From: an uncultured Lachnospiraceae bacterium
GTDB taxonomy: Bacteria > Bacillota > Clostridia > Lachnospirales > Lachnospiraceae
Reading direction: 5' to 3'
Assembly (NCBI GenBank): GCA_947177165.1
Contig: CAMWTP010000049.1
Span: 1 to 40,572, forward strand
Length of the DNA: 40,572 nucleotides
The notes under the pieces were generated by a model, which was not told the DNA's origin, did no database searches, and saw only the letters and a list, made by a program, of their open reading frames with translations. Each line of letters starts with the position of its first letter. Position 1 is the first letter of the stretch. Below, one piece after another: positions 33,025 to 40,572 of the stretch. The translations under genes and the position numbers were made by a program.

Positions 33025-34659
33025 CTACAGCCGTATGATCCTGTCAAACGCCGTGAACGCTCCTGCCCGATGTGTCACCATAATGACAACTTTCTCACGC
33101 GCCAGCTCTTCCATCGCCTGTTGGACCTTTTTCTCGCTCTGGGCGTCCAGCGCAGAGGACGGTTCGTCCATAAGAAGAATGGGCGCGTCCCGCAAAAATG
33201 CCCTTGCAATTGCAATGCGCTGCCGCTGTCCGCCCGAGAGGTTGCTGCCGCCTGCCGTCAAAAGCGTATCATATCCCTGCGGCAGCATCTGGATAAATTC
33301 CTCCGCATATGCCGACTTTGCCGCGCGCCTGACCTGCGCGTCGCTCACGGTTCCCTCGCCGCCATACCCAAAAGCAATATTCTCCCAGACACTGCCCTCG
33401 AACAAATAACTGTTCTGCGGAATATACGTAATCATCTGCCGTAACTGCCAAAGCGGATAATCCCCGATGTCATGCCCATACAGCGTTATTGTCCCTGACG
33501 TCTGCCTGTAAAAACGAAGAAAAAGTTTCAGCAGCGTACTCTTTCCACACCCCGATTCGCCCATAACCATAATCTTTTCATGCTCCCTGACTGCAATGGA
33601 AAAATCATCGAGAACCGCTGCCCCATCCCGGTAAGAAAATGTCAAATGTTCCGCCACAAGCGGTAAACAGTCCATTTGCGGCTCCACGAAACTCTGATTG
33701 TCAGGCTCCTCACAATCCAATTCCAGAAAATCAAATACCCTGCTGCCTTTCACCAGGGAGGACGAAAATGTCGCAAGCGCAGAGCCAAAGCCCTGTACCA
33801 TAGCGCTGACGCCCATCTGCAGGGACACAATCGCCATAACCGTTCCATAGTCAAGCCTTCCGCGCGCTGCCATAAACGCACCTGCGCCGATGGTTCCAAA
33901 GCTTGCCAGTATCCCTAAGAAAAACGATACCATCTCAAGCGCCGCCAGCTTTTTCACCCGCTGCTGTTCCTCGCCTGTCACCTGCAGATTTTCACTTTGG
34001 AAAAAATCAAGCACAATCGACGCGCCGCGAAACATTTTCAGCGTCGGAAAGCCTGACAAAATATCGCTCAGACGCGCCGTAAGCTGTGCTGTTTTCTCCT
34101 GAATATCCTTGTCCATTTGTTTTATCTGGCGGTTGATCTGAATGGAAACCGACACTGTCACCAGACAAAAGCCAATCGACACCAGTGCCAGCACAGGACT
34201 GTACACAAGCATTGCAATGATTGAGGTCACGCCGTTTACCAGTCTGCCAACGACCCAGTAAATGTGGGAGAAATAAGAATCTTTCAGGGAATTGGCGTCC
34301 CAGTTCAAGGTTTTCAACGCCTCCCCGCTATGGTGGCTTTCATAGTAATCCATGTCCAGTTTCATCAGCTTTTCAAAGAGCCTGCGTTTGATGTCAAATA
34401 CGATTTTCCGCACAACCCGGATCTGAAAATACCGTCTGTACGGCGCCAGACAGTTGAGCACTACCAGCAGAATACACAATGCCGCTGCCTGTTTCCATAA
34501 ATCCTTATCCCTGTACTCCAATGCATTAAACATTAGTTTATTCATATAGGGATAGATTAAGGTCAGCATTATGGAAGTGACAAGCGTTCCAATAAAAATG
34601 CTCCAATACGAAACCTTGTATTTTCCGATATACGAAAGGTATCTTTTCAATTCTCTCAT
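33025..34659 (-). CDS. ABC exporter half-transporter, 544 aa, short C-terminus
   Basis: Residues 1-300 hold six membrane helices of the type I exporter fold; residues 340-544 the ATPase with Walker A GESGCGKST, signature LSGGQRQR, Walker B ILLMDEP and H loop MVTHR. The protein stops at FDRIIRL, about 25-30 residues before the usual end. Behind the TAG the same frame goes on with GTHSSL, a trace of the lost end (normally 'G-x-I-x-E-x-G-T-H'). All catalytic motifs are kept, so it may still work. Pairs with the gene at 34734. Confidence 0.9.
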   Translation of the reverse strand: MRELKRYLSYIGKYKVSYWSIFIGTLVTSIMLTLIYPYMNKLMFNALEYRDKDLWKQAAALCILLVVLNCLAPYRRYFQIRVVRKIVFDIKRRLFEKLMKLDMDYYESHHSGEALKTLNWDANSLKDSYFSHIYWVVGRLVNGVTSIIAMLVYSPVLALVSIGFCLVTVSVSIQINRQIKQMDKDIQEKTAQLTARLSDILSGFPTLKMFRGASIVLDFFQSENLQVTGEEQQRVKKLAALEMVSFFLGILASFGTIGAGAFMAARGRLDYGTVMAIVSLQMGVSAMVQGFGSALATFSSSLVKGSRVFDFLELDCEEPDNQSFVEPQMDCLPLVAEHLTFSYRDGAAVLDDFSIAVREHEKIMVMGESGCGKSTLLKLFLRFYRQTSGTITLYGHDIGDYPLWQLRQMITYIPQNSYLFEGSVWENIAFGYGGEGTVSDAQVRRAAKSAYAEEFIQMLPQGYDTLLTAGGSNLSGGQRQRIAIARAFLRDAPILLMDEPSSALDAQSEKKVQQAMEELAREKVVIMVTHRAGAFTAFDRIIRL

Positions 34660-34733
34660 TTTCCTGCACCTCCTGACGACATATCATTGATGCACACGAC
34701 CGCATAACGAATTTTGCCGCTATACGGCATGCA

Positions 34734-36458
34734 CTAGGTTCCTATACAATACATACTGCAGTACATTCCGCCCATCTCCATAAGCTCCTGATGTGTCCCG
34801 CGCTCCGCAATGCGCCCTGCGTCAAGCACAATAATTTCATCATAGTCCGTAACGGTTGTGAGGCGGTGCGCTACGGTGACAACTGTCTTACCCTGCGAAA
34901 TGTGTTTCAGTGTTTCCGTGATATGCGTTTCTGTTTCCTTGTCCAGAGCGGAAGTTGGCTCGTCCAGCAAAAGGACCGGTGCGTCCTTTAAAATCGCCCG
35001 TGCAATACAAAGCCGCTGTCTTTGACCGCCCGACAGATTGCTTCCCTTTTCCTCAAGGAGTGTATCATATCCGTCTGGCAGCGTTTTGATAAAATCATCA
35101 CACCCCGCCTTCTTTGCGGCATCCACAATCTCCGCCCGCCGCGCGTCGGGCTTTCCGATACGGATATTATCCGCCACGCTCATCGGAAAAACAGCAGTAT
35201 CCTGTGAGATAAGCGCCATGTTTTCCCGAACGGATTCTGGATGAAGCTCCGAAAATTGATTTCCGCAAAATAAGATTTCCCCGTCACAGACCTCGTACTG
35301 CCGGCACATTAACTTAAGAATCGTACTTTTCCCGCATCCGCTCTCGCCCACAAGGGCAATGCGCTTTCCTTTTTCAACCGTCAGATCCAAATGCGACAAA
35401 ACGTTTTTCTCATGCGCGGCCTGTTCCGAATAGGCAAACGATACATTGTGAAATTCAAATAAATGTTTATTATCTTCGTTTATACCTAACTGTTTACCAC
35501 CCATATCTTCCACTGGCAGATCCATGATTTCAAAAACCCGCCTGATGGAAATCATTGCCATCTGTGTCCTGACAACCAGCTGATATGCCCCCACAAGCGG
35601 CTCGTTTATTTTCTCAATGCCGCTGATAAACGCAGTCAGAATGCCTAATGTCACATTTCCCTTAAAAGCCAGATATCCGCCAAGACACAGCGCGGCGGCT
35701 CTCGGCGCCTCCCGTATCAGGCAGGAAAGCGGCTCGATATTGTACTGCCGCAGATCATTCCGGTTGGAGATATCAAAGGTTTCCTGCAGCGCGGCGGCAT
35801 AGTTGTCCTGCATTTTCTTTTGCAGACTGCAGGTCTTTATGACTTCCGCTCCGTCAAAGGCAGCCTGAATATGGTTGTTTGTTAATCCCAATTGCTTTAC
35901 GTACACAGACTGCGCCATTTTGACAGGCTTTAAGAGCCGGATACTCAGCGGCACCATAACCAGCAGCGGCCCAAGACATACCGCCGCGAGCAACGGGTGC
36001 AGGGAAAACAGATACACAGTGAACGCAATTACGATAATCGGGACATACAGACAGTCTTTAAAATACGTTTGCATATACGACGCAATTGTTCCGATATCCG
36101 ACGACGCCCGCTCAATCATATCGCCGAAATTATTCTGCTCCATAAAATCAGGCGCCATTTTCATCATGTGATTTGTGAAGTCACGCCGCAAATCCTTTAA
36201 AACTTCCGCGCCGAAATATCCTGTCATGCGGATGACAAAATAGTTGGCAAAAATCCCTGTGATAACTGCCAGCACGGACCTTGCGGCGAGTCCTGGCAGT
36301 ACGGCGGCAAACTCCCCTTTCATGGACGCGTCGATGATTTGCTTTAGAATGTCGATAATCCACACGTTTGCAGCAGAGCATCCAATGCCTGCCGCTATGG
36401 TGACCGCAAGCTGCCATAAGTATGGTTTTGCATAAATAATCAGTCGCTGCATGTTCAA
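34734..36458 (-). CDS. ABC exporter half-transporter, 574 aa
   Basis: Six membrane helices (about 15-300) are followed by an ATPase domain with Walker A GESGCGKST, signature LSGGQRQR, Walker B VLLLDEP and H loop VAHRL, and the normal end DAGRIAERGTHQELMEMGG. GGGGGG precedes ATG 36458. With the gene at 33025 (74 bp downstream) it forms a probable heterodimer. An AraC-type regulator is divergent. Similar AraC plus twin-exporter sets in Clostridia and enterobacteria (YbtPQ-like) deal with siderophores or metals; substrate here is unknown. Confidence 0.92.
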   Translation of the reverse strand: MNMQRLIIYAKPYLWQLAVTIAAGIGCSAANVWIIDILKQIIDASMKGEFAAVLPGLAARSVLAVITGIFANYFVIRMTGYFGAEVLKDLRRDFTNHMMKMAPDFMEQNNFGDMIERASSDIGTIASYMQTYFKDCLYVPIIVIAFTVYLFSLHPLLAAVCLGPLLVMVPLSIRLLKPVKMAQSVYVKQLGLTNNHIQAAFDGAEVIKTCSLQKKMQDNYAAALQETFDISNRNDLRQYNIEPLSCLIREAPRAAALCLGGYLAFKGNVTLGILTAFISGIEKINEPLVGAYQLVVRTQMAMISIRRVFEIMDLPVEDMGGKQLGINEDNKHLFEFHNVSFAYSEQAAHEKNVLSHLDLTVEKGKRIALVGESGCGKSTILKLMCRQYEVCDGEILFCGNQFSELHPESVRENMALISQDTAVFPMSVADNIRIGKPDARRAEIVDAAKKAGCDDFIKTLPDGYDTLLEEKGSNLSGGQRQRLCIARAILKDAPVLLLDEPTSALDKETETHITETLKHISQGKTVVTVAHRLTTVTDYDEIIVLDAGRIAERGTHQELMEMGGMYCSMYCIGT

Positions 36459-36717
36459 CCCCCCTTGCCTCGAAAAACGCTGCCCTTTGCGTTTTTTTGC
36501 GTGAAGCTTTCGGTTTTCTTAGGCGGCGTTTTTCAGATCCTTAGAAAATATCCTCACGCTGTTTACAATTCTTCTGTTGTCTGCTATACTTTTTACAGTC
36601 TATCAACAATAAATGGGATTAACAAGCTCAGATATGCACGTTTTTTCTATACTTTTTGCAATGCAATGGAACAAAAAGCTGCAAATAATATAGAAATAAA
36701 TAACCGTTCATACAGGT

Positions 36718-36737
36718 ATTTGCATTTTACTGCAAAT
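36718..36737. promoter_or_regulatory. inverted repeat, candidate operator
   Basis: ATTTGCA and TGCAAAT are separated by six bases, in the control region between exporters and the AraC gene. The size fits a regulator site for either direction. There is no further support. Confidence 0.35.
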
Positions 36738-36760
36738 ATCGTGAGAAAACGTGGCGGGCG

Positions 36761-37111
36761 CAGTCAAAAATCCATTGCCATATATCGTGTTTGATTTTTG
36801 TTCATGCCCAAGTATACACTTTTTGTCACTAAAATCCTGGATTTGAAAATACAAGGCTCCATTCAAATCACTTAGAAATTTGTAAAAAGTAAATGTAGAC
36901 AAAGAGCAGCAAAAATTAATCACTTTATATATATCGTGTTTGATTTTTGCTCATGCCCATATATACACTATTTGTTATCTAAAATCCTGGATTTGAAAAT
37001 ACAAGGCTCCATTCAAATTACTCATGAATCTATAAAAAGTAGATGCTGACAAAGGGCAGCAAAAATTAATCACTTTATATATATAGGCAATATTGCATGG
37101 ATTTTTGACTG
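36761..37111. repeat. tandem ~150-bp repeat enclosed by 14-bp inverted repeats
   Basis: Two head-to-tail copies (36782-36930 and 36931-37080) both run from ATATCGTGTTTGATTTTTG to CAGCAAAAATTAATCACTTT and contain an internal inverted repeat ATTTGAA/TTCAAAT. They are flanked by CAGTCAAAAATCCA (36761-36774) and its exact complement (37098-37111). The unit has no gene. It fills most of the 700-bp divergent promoter region, so it may hold duplicated binding sites of the AraC regulator or be a non-coding mobile unit. Confidence 0.75.
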
Positions 37112-37163
37112 TAGCAGCTCCTTAAGGTAATTGAACTATACAGAAATGAAAGGAAGTGTTTTT

Positions 37164-38084
37164 ATGCCGCAGCAGGATCGCCACAAAGACCGACTGATAC
37201 CGATTGAATTTGACTTTTACGACACGTTGGAAGCGCTTCCCAAAAAGGACCGCTGTTCCATTGTTCTGATCACTTGCGGAAATGCAACAATCAAAATAAA
37301 CAGTCAAATCTTACTGCTGCATTCGCCCTGTGTGCTCTGCCTGTCGCAGTATGATACATTCGAGTGCATTCACGCCGACCATTTGAGCGCGAAGTCGTTT
37401 CATTTTGACCCCTGGTATATTAAGGCGTGTCTTTGTTTTGACAATCTTGACGACGACGTTGCGCTTGAGCCGCAGTACGCATATGACCGCCAAAACCTTT
37501 ATATGTTCACAAAACACCATGACAATTTTCAGGGCATTTTTTCGCTGACACCGCAAAGCTATCTCCACATCAATGAGCGCATGCTTATGATCGGCGCTGA
37601 AACATTTTCGCAGAGTGACGGATTTTGGACCTGCAGAATACGAAGAATACTGCGTCAGCTTATCCACTGCATTTCTGATATTTATGCAGACCAGCGCAAG
37701 CTCGGACTTTTTGACACCGCCGACAGCCATAATCCCACCTCAATCTGTGCACAGTACATACACGGACATTACGCCGAACCGGTATCGCTCGGCGCTTTAT
37801 GCAGTCTCGTAAATTTGAACCGAACCTCTTTAAATCAAAAGTTCAAAGCGCATTTTGGATATACGTGCATGGAATATCTTTTACATTATCGCCTAAAAAT
37901 TGCACAGGAACTTTTGTCAAACACCAATATGAAAACACAGGAAATTGCCGAAAGCTGCGGATTTAAATATGATACCTATTTTATACGGCAGTTCACTGCT
38001 AAAGTGGGCATCACACCCGCGGCGTATCGCAAAAACCCGCTCTCGTATTCGGCGTATGACGGAAAACCGATACACAAACTGTAA
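37164..38084 (+). CDS. AraC-family transcriptional regulator, 306 aa
   Basis: I choose ATG 37164 (MPQQDRHKDR), preceded by AAAGGAAGTG; the frame opens at 37131. The N-terminal ~190 residues resemble a cupin-like sensor (SIVLITCGNATIKINSQILLL; LSQYDTFECIHADH). The C-terminal ~100 residues carry two helix-turn-helix motifs: VSLGALCSLVNLNRTSLNQKF and TQEIAESCGFKYDTYFIRQF, ending GITPAAYRK. It is divergent from the exporter pair and probably controls it. It abuts the convergent ferredoxin-like gene without a gap. Confidence 0.92.
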   Translation: MPQQDRHKDRLIPIEFDFYDTLEALPKKDRCSIVLITCGNATIKINSQILLLHSPCVLCLSQYDTFECIHADHLSAKSFHFDPWYIKACLCFDNLDDDVALEPQYAYDRQNLYMFTKHHDNFQGIFSLTPQSYLHINERMLMIGAETFSQSDGFWTCRIRRILRQLIHCISDIYADQRKLGLFDTADSHNPTSICAQYIHGHYAEPVSLGALCSLVNLNRTSLNQKFKAHFGYTCMEYLLHYRLKIAQELLSNTNMKTQEIAESCGFKYDTYFIRQFTAKVGITPAAYRKNPLSYSAYDGKPIHKL

Positions 38085-38759
38085 TCAGGAAGGAGAAACT
38101 GCGCTGCTTATTCCAATCGGACAGGCAGCCATACAAAGGCCGCAGGCATGTTTCCTTCCATATTTTTCGATGTACAGACTTCTTTTCTGGTTACATAACT
38201 GATAATCAATTATATCGCTTCTCAATGTGTCAATATCCCATTTCACATCATGCAGTGCGTGATATGGACAAATTGCCACACACTTATTACAGGAGTCCGG
38301 GCAATTGCTTTTAACGATTCCTGGTCCATAGGTGAACTGACTGTCTATGAGGATTGCAGACAATCTTACTCTTGGTCCATATTTTTCTGTGATAACGACA
38401 TCGTTTTTCCCGATCCAACCCAATCCGGCATTGACTGCAGCATACTTAAAAGAAAATGGAGCAGTTAATTCTTCTTCATTGTTTTGCGCTGCAGGCGGAA
38501 TATAATAGTTTACGTTCTGTTCACGAAGTATTGCTTCTGTCTGCACTAAAATCTCTTCTACGATTACTTTTGCAGCCTGGATTCCTCTTTCGAACCGTTC
38601 TTCTGTATAATTGTCTATCGTAAGCTGCTCCCCATAAGGAACTGCAAACACGAAGGCTGACTTGTATTGACTTGCGTACGCGCTGTATGAAATGCTCGTA
38701 AATCCATAGATAATGCTGGGATATTTGGCTAACAGCAGCCGAATTTTTTCTTCAACCAT
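38085..38759 (-). CDS. QueG-like protein with two 4Fe-4S clusters, 224 aa
   Basis: I choose ATG 38759 (MVEEKIRLLLAKYPS), with AAGGAG at proper spacing; the ATG at 38768 overlaps that site. The body includes AAVNAGLGWIGKNDVVITEKYGPR, as in epoxyqueuosine reductase, then cluster motifs CPDSCNKCVAICP and CGLCMAACP with a third Cys 18 residues before. At 224 residues it is much shorter than QueG (~380) and lacks its N-terminal cobalamin part, so it is a relative of unknown substrate. No neighbouring queuosine genes. Confidence 0.85.
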   Translation of the reverse strand: MVEEKIRLLLAKYPSIIYGFTSISYSAYASQYKSAFVFAVPYGEQLTIDNYTEERFERGIQAAKVIVEEILVQTEAILREQNVNYYIPPAAQNNEEELTAPFSFKYAAVNAGLGWIGKNDVVITEKYGPRVRLSAILIDSQFTYGPGIVKSNCPDSCNKCVAICPYHALHDVKWDIDTLRSDIIDYQLCNQKRSLYIEKYGRKHACGLCMAACPIGISSAVSPS

Positions 38760-38768
38760 GAAACACAT

Positions 38769-39111
38769 CTCCTTGAAAATTGAAATCTATATTTTGATGA
38801 AAAAATGATGAGAAGACCTGTTGTTCTCGTATCGTCCTCGCTCTTGAGCGTATGGTTTACTGCCGACACATATGTGGTTGTCCGTAAATATAGCCCGGTT
38901 TAAATTCCACAATCTTCACTTCAACGACTCCATAACAATGACGATTATATGGTAGAACAACATGTCTATATATTGTGTTGTGTTTACTACCTGTAATCGA
39001 TATTCTCTTCCCACAAATGCTAACGCTTTTTGTTAGGTATGTCAATCTTCGGAAAGCTAAATATATCAAGGTTCCTATTGTCTGAAATGTAAAAATTCAC
39101 ACTTCCAGTCA
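38769..39111. other. intergenic region, no convincing gene
   Basis: A 70-codon minus frame (39069-38857) has no ribosome binding site and looks like chance or a remnant. No promoter, RNA or repeat was recognised in this part. Confidence 0.5.
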
Positions 39112-39232
39112 TGTCGGCATAGCCGACACAAACAATCAGTGAGAAGAATGCCTGCTTTTGGCATTCTTCCAGTGTGTAATTTAGAAATTCTTAGCGGGCG
39201 TACTTTGGCCGCTTAGAAATTCTTTACACACT
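39112..39232. repeat. cluster of three palindromes upstream of the Rpn gene
   Basis: TGTCGGC/GCCGACA (39112-39128) has a three-base loop. GAAGAATGCC/GGCATTCTTC (39143-39169) has a seven-base loop. AGTGTGTAA (39171-39179) pairs with TTACACACT (39224-39232) and encloses AGCGG/CCGCT. A TTAGAAATTCTT string occurs twice. No T tract follows, so they are not simple terminators. It may be a palindromic repeat unit. Confidence 0.6.
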
Positions 39233-39454
39233 TCTAACAAGAAATTAGTACTATTTTTGACATTTCGAGTGCTAATTTTGACATTTGGGTAGACACTGTC
39301 TTTTCTGTGTGTTACTATGTGTTTCATGCCGTCGGCGGCGATTTCTGAAGCTTTACTCATTGAAGATTTTATTGCAAGTTTTTATTTTTGAAGCTTTGTT
39401 TCTAAAAGTTAACTATATTTATGAAATTATTATTTCTGGAGGATTTTCGCACAT

Positions 39455-40381
39455 ATGAATCACACAATTCTAAACAGCAGTTCTAATCTTGCAAATGCCA
39501 CTGGCACAATCCGCTACAACATGACCAACGATTACATGTTCCGCGCTGTGCTGCAGAAGAACCAGAAAGTTCTCGCAGGACTTGTGGGTGCACTGCTGCA
39601 TCTGAATCCCGAGGAGCTTGATGTGGAAATAACAAATCCCATCATTCTCGGCAGTTCTATTGGGGACAAGGATTTTATCCTTGATATCCAGGTCGTTGTC
39701 AATGGACATACGAAACTGAATCTTGAGATGCAGGTTGTCAACTACGGGAACTGGAAGGAGCGTTCCCTCAGTTACCTGTGCCGCTCGTTCGACAGTCTCG
39801 CCAAGGGCAGCGACTACATCAATGTGGCACCCGCGATACATATTGGATTTATAGACTTTACGCTCTTTGAAGAATCCCCTGAGTTTTATGCCACCTACAT
39901 GATGACGAACGTAAAAAGCCACAAAGTTTATACTGACAAACTGCAATTGTCTGTGATAGAATTAAAGAACATAGAGCTGGCAACTGAGGAGGACTGCCGC
40001 TTTCAGGTCGATCGGTGGGCAAAACTCTTTAAAGCAAGGACATGGGAGGAATTGAAGGCAATGGCTGTGACAAACCAGTATATGGAATCCGCTGTCAATA
40101 CGATGTATGAGCTCAGCACGGATGAGCGTGTACAGGAGCAGTGCCGCAGGCGGGCGGAGTATGAATATTTTCAGAAGCTGCAGGAGGAGAAAATTCTTGC
40201 CCTGCACAAAATGGTTGCTGACAGGGATGCTGAGATTGCTGACAAAGAGGCTGAGATTGCTGACAAGGAGACTGAGATTGCTGACAAAGAGGCTGAGATT
40301 GCTGACAAGAATGCTGAAATTGCTGAATTAAAACGTCTGCTGGCCGAGAACAGCAACAAAATTCATATTAATCAAAAGTGA
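39455..40381 (+). CDS. Rpn-family PD-(D/E)XK nuclease/transposase-like protein, 308 aa
   Basis: The ribosome binding site TGGAGG lies 12 bases before ATG 39455. NDYMFRAVLQ at residue ~25, the D in KDFILDIQ and the E-x-Q in LNLEMQ form the PD-(D/E)XK core, followed by the family's RSLSYLCRSFDSL and GFIDFTLF. Rpn (RpnA-E) proteins promote RecA-independent recombination and are abundant, recently mobile genes. The C-terminus (about 250-295) is built of heptads AEIADKE encoded by in-frame 21-bp repeats, forming a coiled coil. Confidence 0.88.
   Translation: MNHTILNSSSNLANATGTIRYNMTNDYMFRAVLQKNQKVLAGLVGALLHLNPEELDVEITNPIILGSSIGDKDFILDIQVVVNGHTKLNLEMQVVNYGNWKERSLSYLCRSFDSLAKGSDYINVAPAIHIGFIDFTLFEESPEFYATYMMTNVKSHKVYTDKLQLSVIELKNIELATEEDCRFQVDRWAKLFKARTWEELKAMAVTNQYMESAVNTMYELSTDERVQEQCRRRAEYEYFQKLQEEKILALHKMVADRDAEIADKEAEIADKETEIADKEAEIADKNAEIAELKRLLAENSNKIHINQK
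40229..40333 (+). repeat. in-frame 21-bp tandem repeat in the Rpn gene
   Basis: About five copies of GCTGAGATTGCTGACAAAGA-like units encode A/T-E-I-A-D-K-E heptads. Copies differ by few substitutions, so slippage could change the copy number without shifting frame. Confidence 0.85.
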
Positions 40382-40400
40382 TGCGCTGTCGTAAATATAA

Positions 40401-40572
40401 CTATCGCATGACAGCGAAGAATATGAAATATGTACGCCGTTTGAAGCAGGAGATTCCTACCGGATTTGTTTTTCGGCACCGAAGGCTATGGAGCTTACGG
40501 TGGATGATTTCCGTTTCGATGCCCTTTTTGTTGCGGAGTGGAATCGGCGCCGTCCGGACGCGCCAATCGAAA
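40401..40572 (+). CDS. partial reading frame at right edge
   Basis: From TAA 40398-40400 the frame is open to the window end and reads EICTPFEAGDSYRICFSAPK, then AMELTVDDFRFDALFVAEWN. This composition looks like real protein, but there is no start codon or ribosome binding site in the visible part. It may be a truncated remnant. A 7-bp inverted repeat (CGCTGTC/GACAGCG, 40384-40417) lies just before it and after the Rpn stop. Confidence 0.35.

Noticed and set aside
36782..37080. CRISPR-like repeats
   Set aside because: There are only two long head-to-tail copies without spacers and no cas genes.
38085..38759. Complete epoxyqueuosine reductase queG
   Set aside because: At 224 residues it lacks the N-terminal half of QueG, so I call it only QueG-like.
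38857..39069. 70-aa minus-strand protein
   Set aside because: No ribosome binding site, odd composition and no recognisable motif; probably chance.
40229..40333. CRISPR or minisatellite outside genes
   Set aside because: The 21-bp units are in frame and encode regular coiled-coil heptads in the Rpn protein.
1..40572. Prophage or intact insertion sequence
   Set aside because: No integrase, phage structural gene or transposase with paired ends was found apart from the Rpn-family gene.

Overview
The window looks like a low-to-mid GC Clostridia chromosome, most likely Lachnospiraceae-like. I infer this from the strong AGGAGG ribosome binding sites, the GHKL/LytTR two-component proteins, the small-kinase two-component systems paired with FtsX/BceAB-type ABC transporters, and the Rpn-type nuclease. 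No genus can be named from the sequence alone. The DNA is strongly accessory in character: gene remnants, frameshifts, short inverted-repeat elements (MITE-like) and locally duplicated gene ends are common. There is no rRNA, no functional tRNA, no CRISPR array and no intact insertion sequence.

Layout. (1) 1-5540: the end of a GrpB-family gene and degraded fragments, then a leftward LytTR operon (response regulator, GHKL kinase, lipoprotein, and the first bases of an ABC ATPase cut off by a MITE), then a GHKL kinase remnant behind an intact promoter. (2) 5471-7683: a compact Ro60 cassette bounded by two 55-bp near-identical direct repeats. It holds a consensus promoter, a possible 34-codon ORF, a tRNA-mimicking Y RNA and the TROVE/vWA protein Ro60. 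The Y RNA starts just after a TATAAT box and ends in its own terminator stem 28 bases before the Ro60 start. (3) 7737-18640: about 15 small, mostly unrecognised cytoplasmic genes on the + strand, plus a YwqG/DUF1963 gene. At least five are frameshifted, truncated or stopped, and pieces of neighbouring genes recur as remnants. It resembles an orphan immunity-gene ('polyimmunity') array, although no toxin is present. (4) 18672-20372: a leucine-rich-repeat lipoprotein.

(5) 20702-32995: three ABC transporters of the FtsX/BceAB class, two with their own OmpR-type response regulator and kinase. Four promoters here share one architecture: 11-bp tandem direct repeats where the -35 should be, then an extended -10 at fixed spacing, in two sequence versions, one per two-component system. 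This suggests that each regulator activates both its own gene and its transporter. In one system a MITE has inserted exactly at the transcription start, so the leader of the regulator mRNA is the MITE hairpin. The third transporter lacks a local regulator but has a similar repeat upstream. (6) 33025-38084: two ABC exporter half-transporters divergent from an AraC-type regulator, separated by a tandem 149/150-bp repeat enclosed by 14-bp inverted repeats. (7) 38085-40572: a QueG-like double-cluster ferredoxin protein, palindromic intergenic DNA, an Rpn-family nuclease whose C-terminus is made of 21-bp in-frame repeats, and a partial reading frame at the right edge.

The most notable items are the Y RNA-Ro60 cassette with its flanking repeats, the decaying immunity-like array, and the paired operator design with a MITE in one leader.
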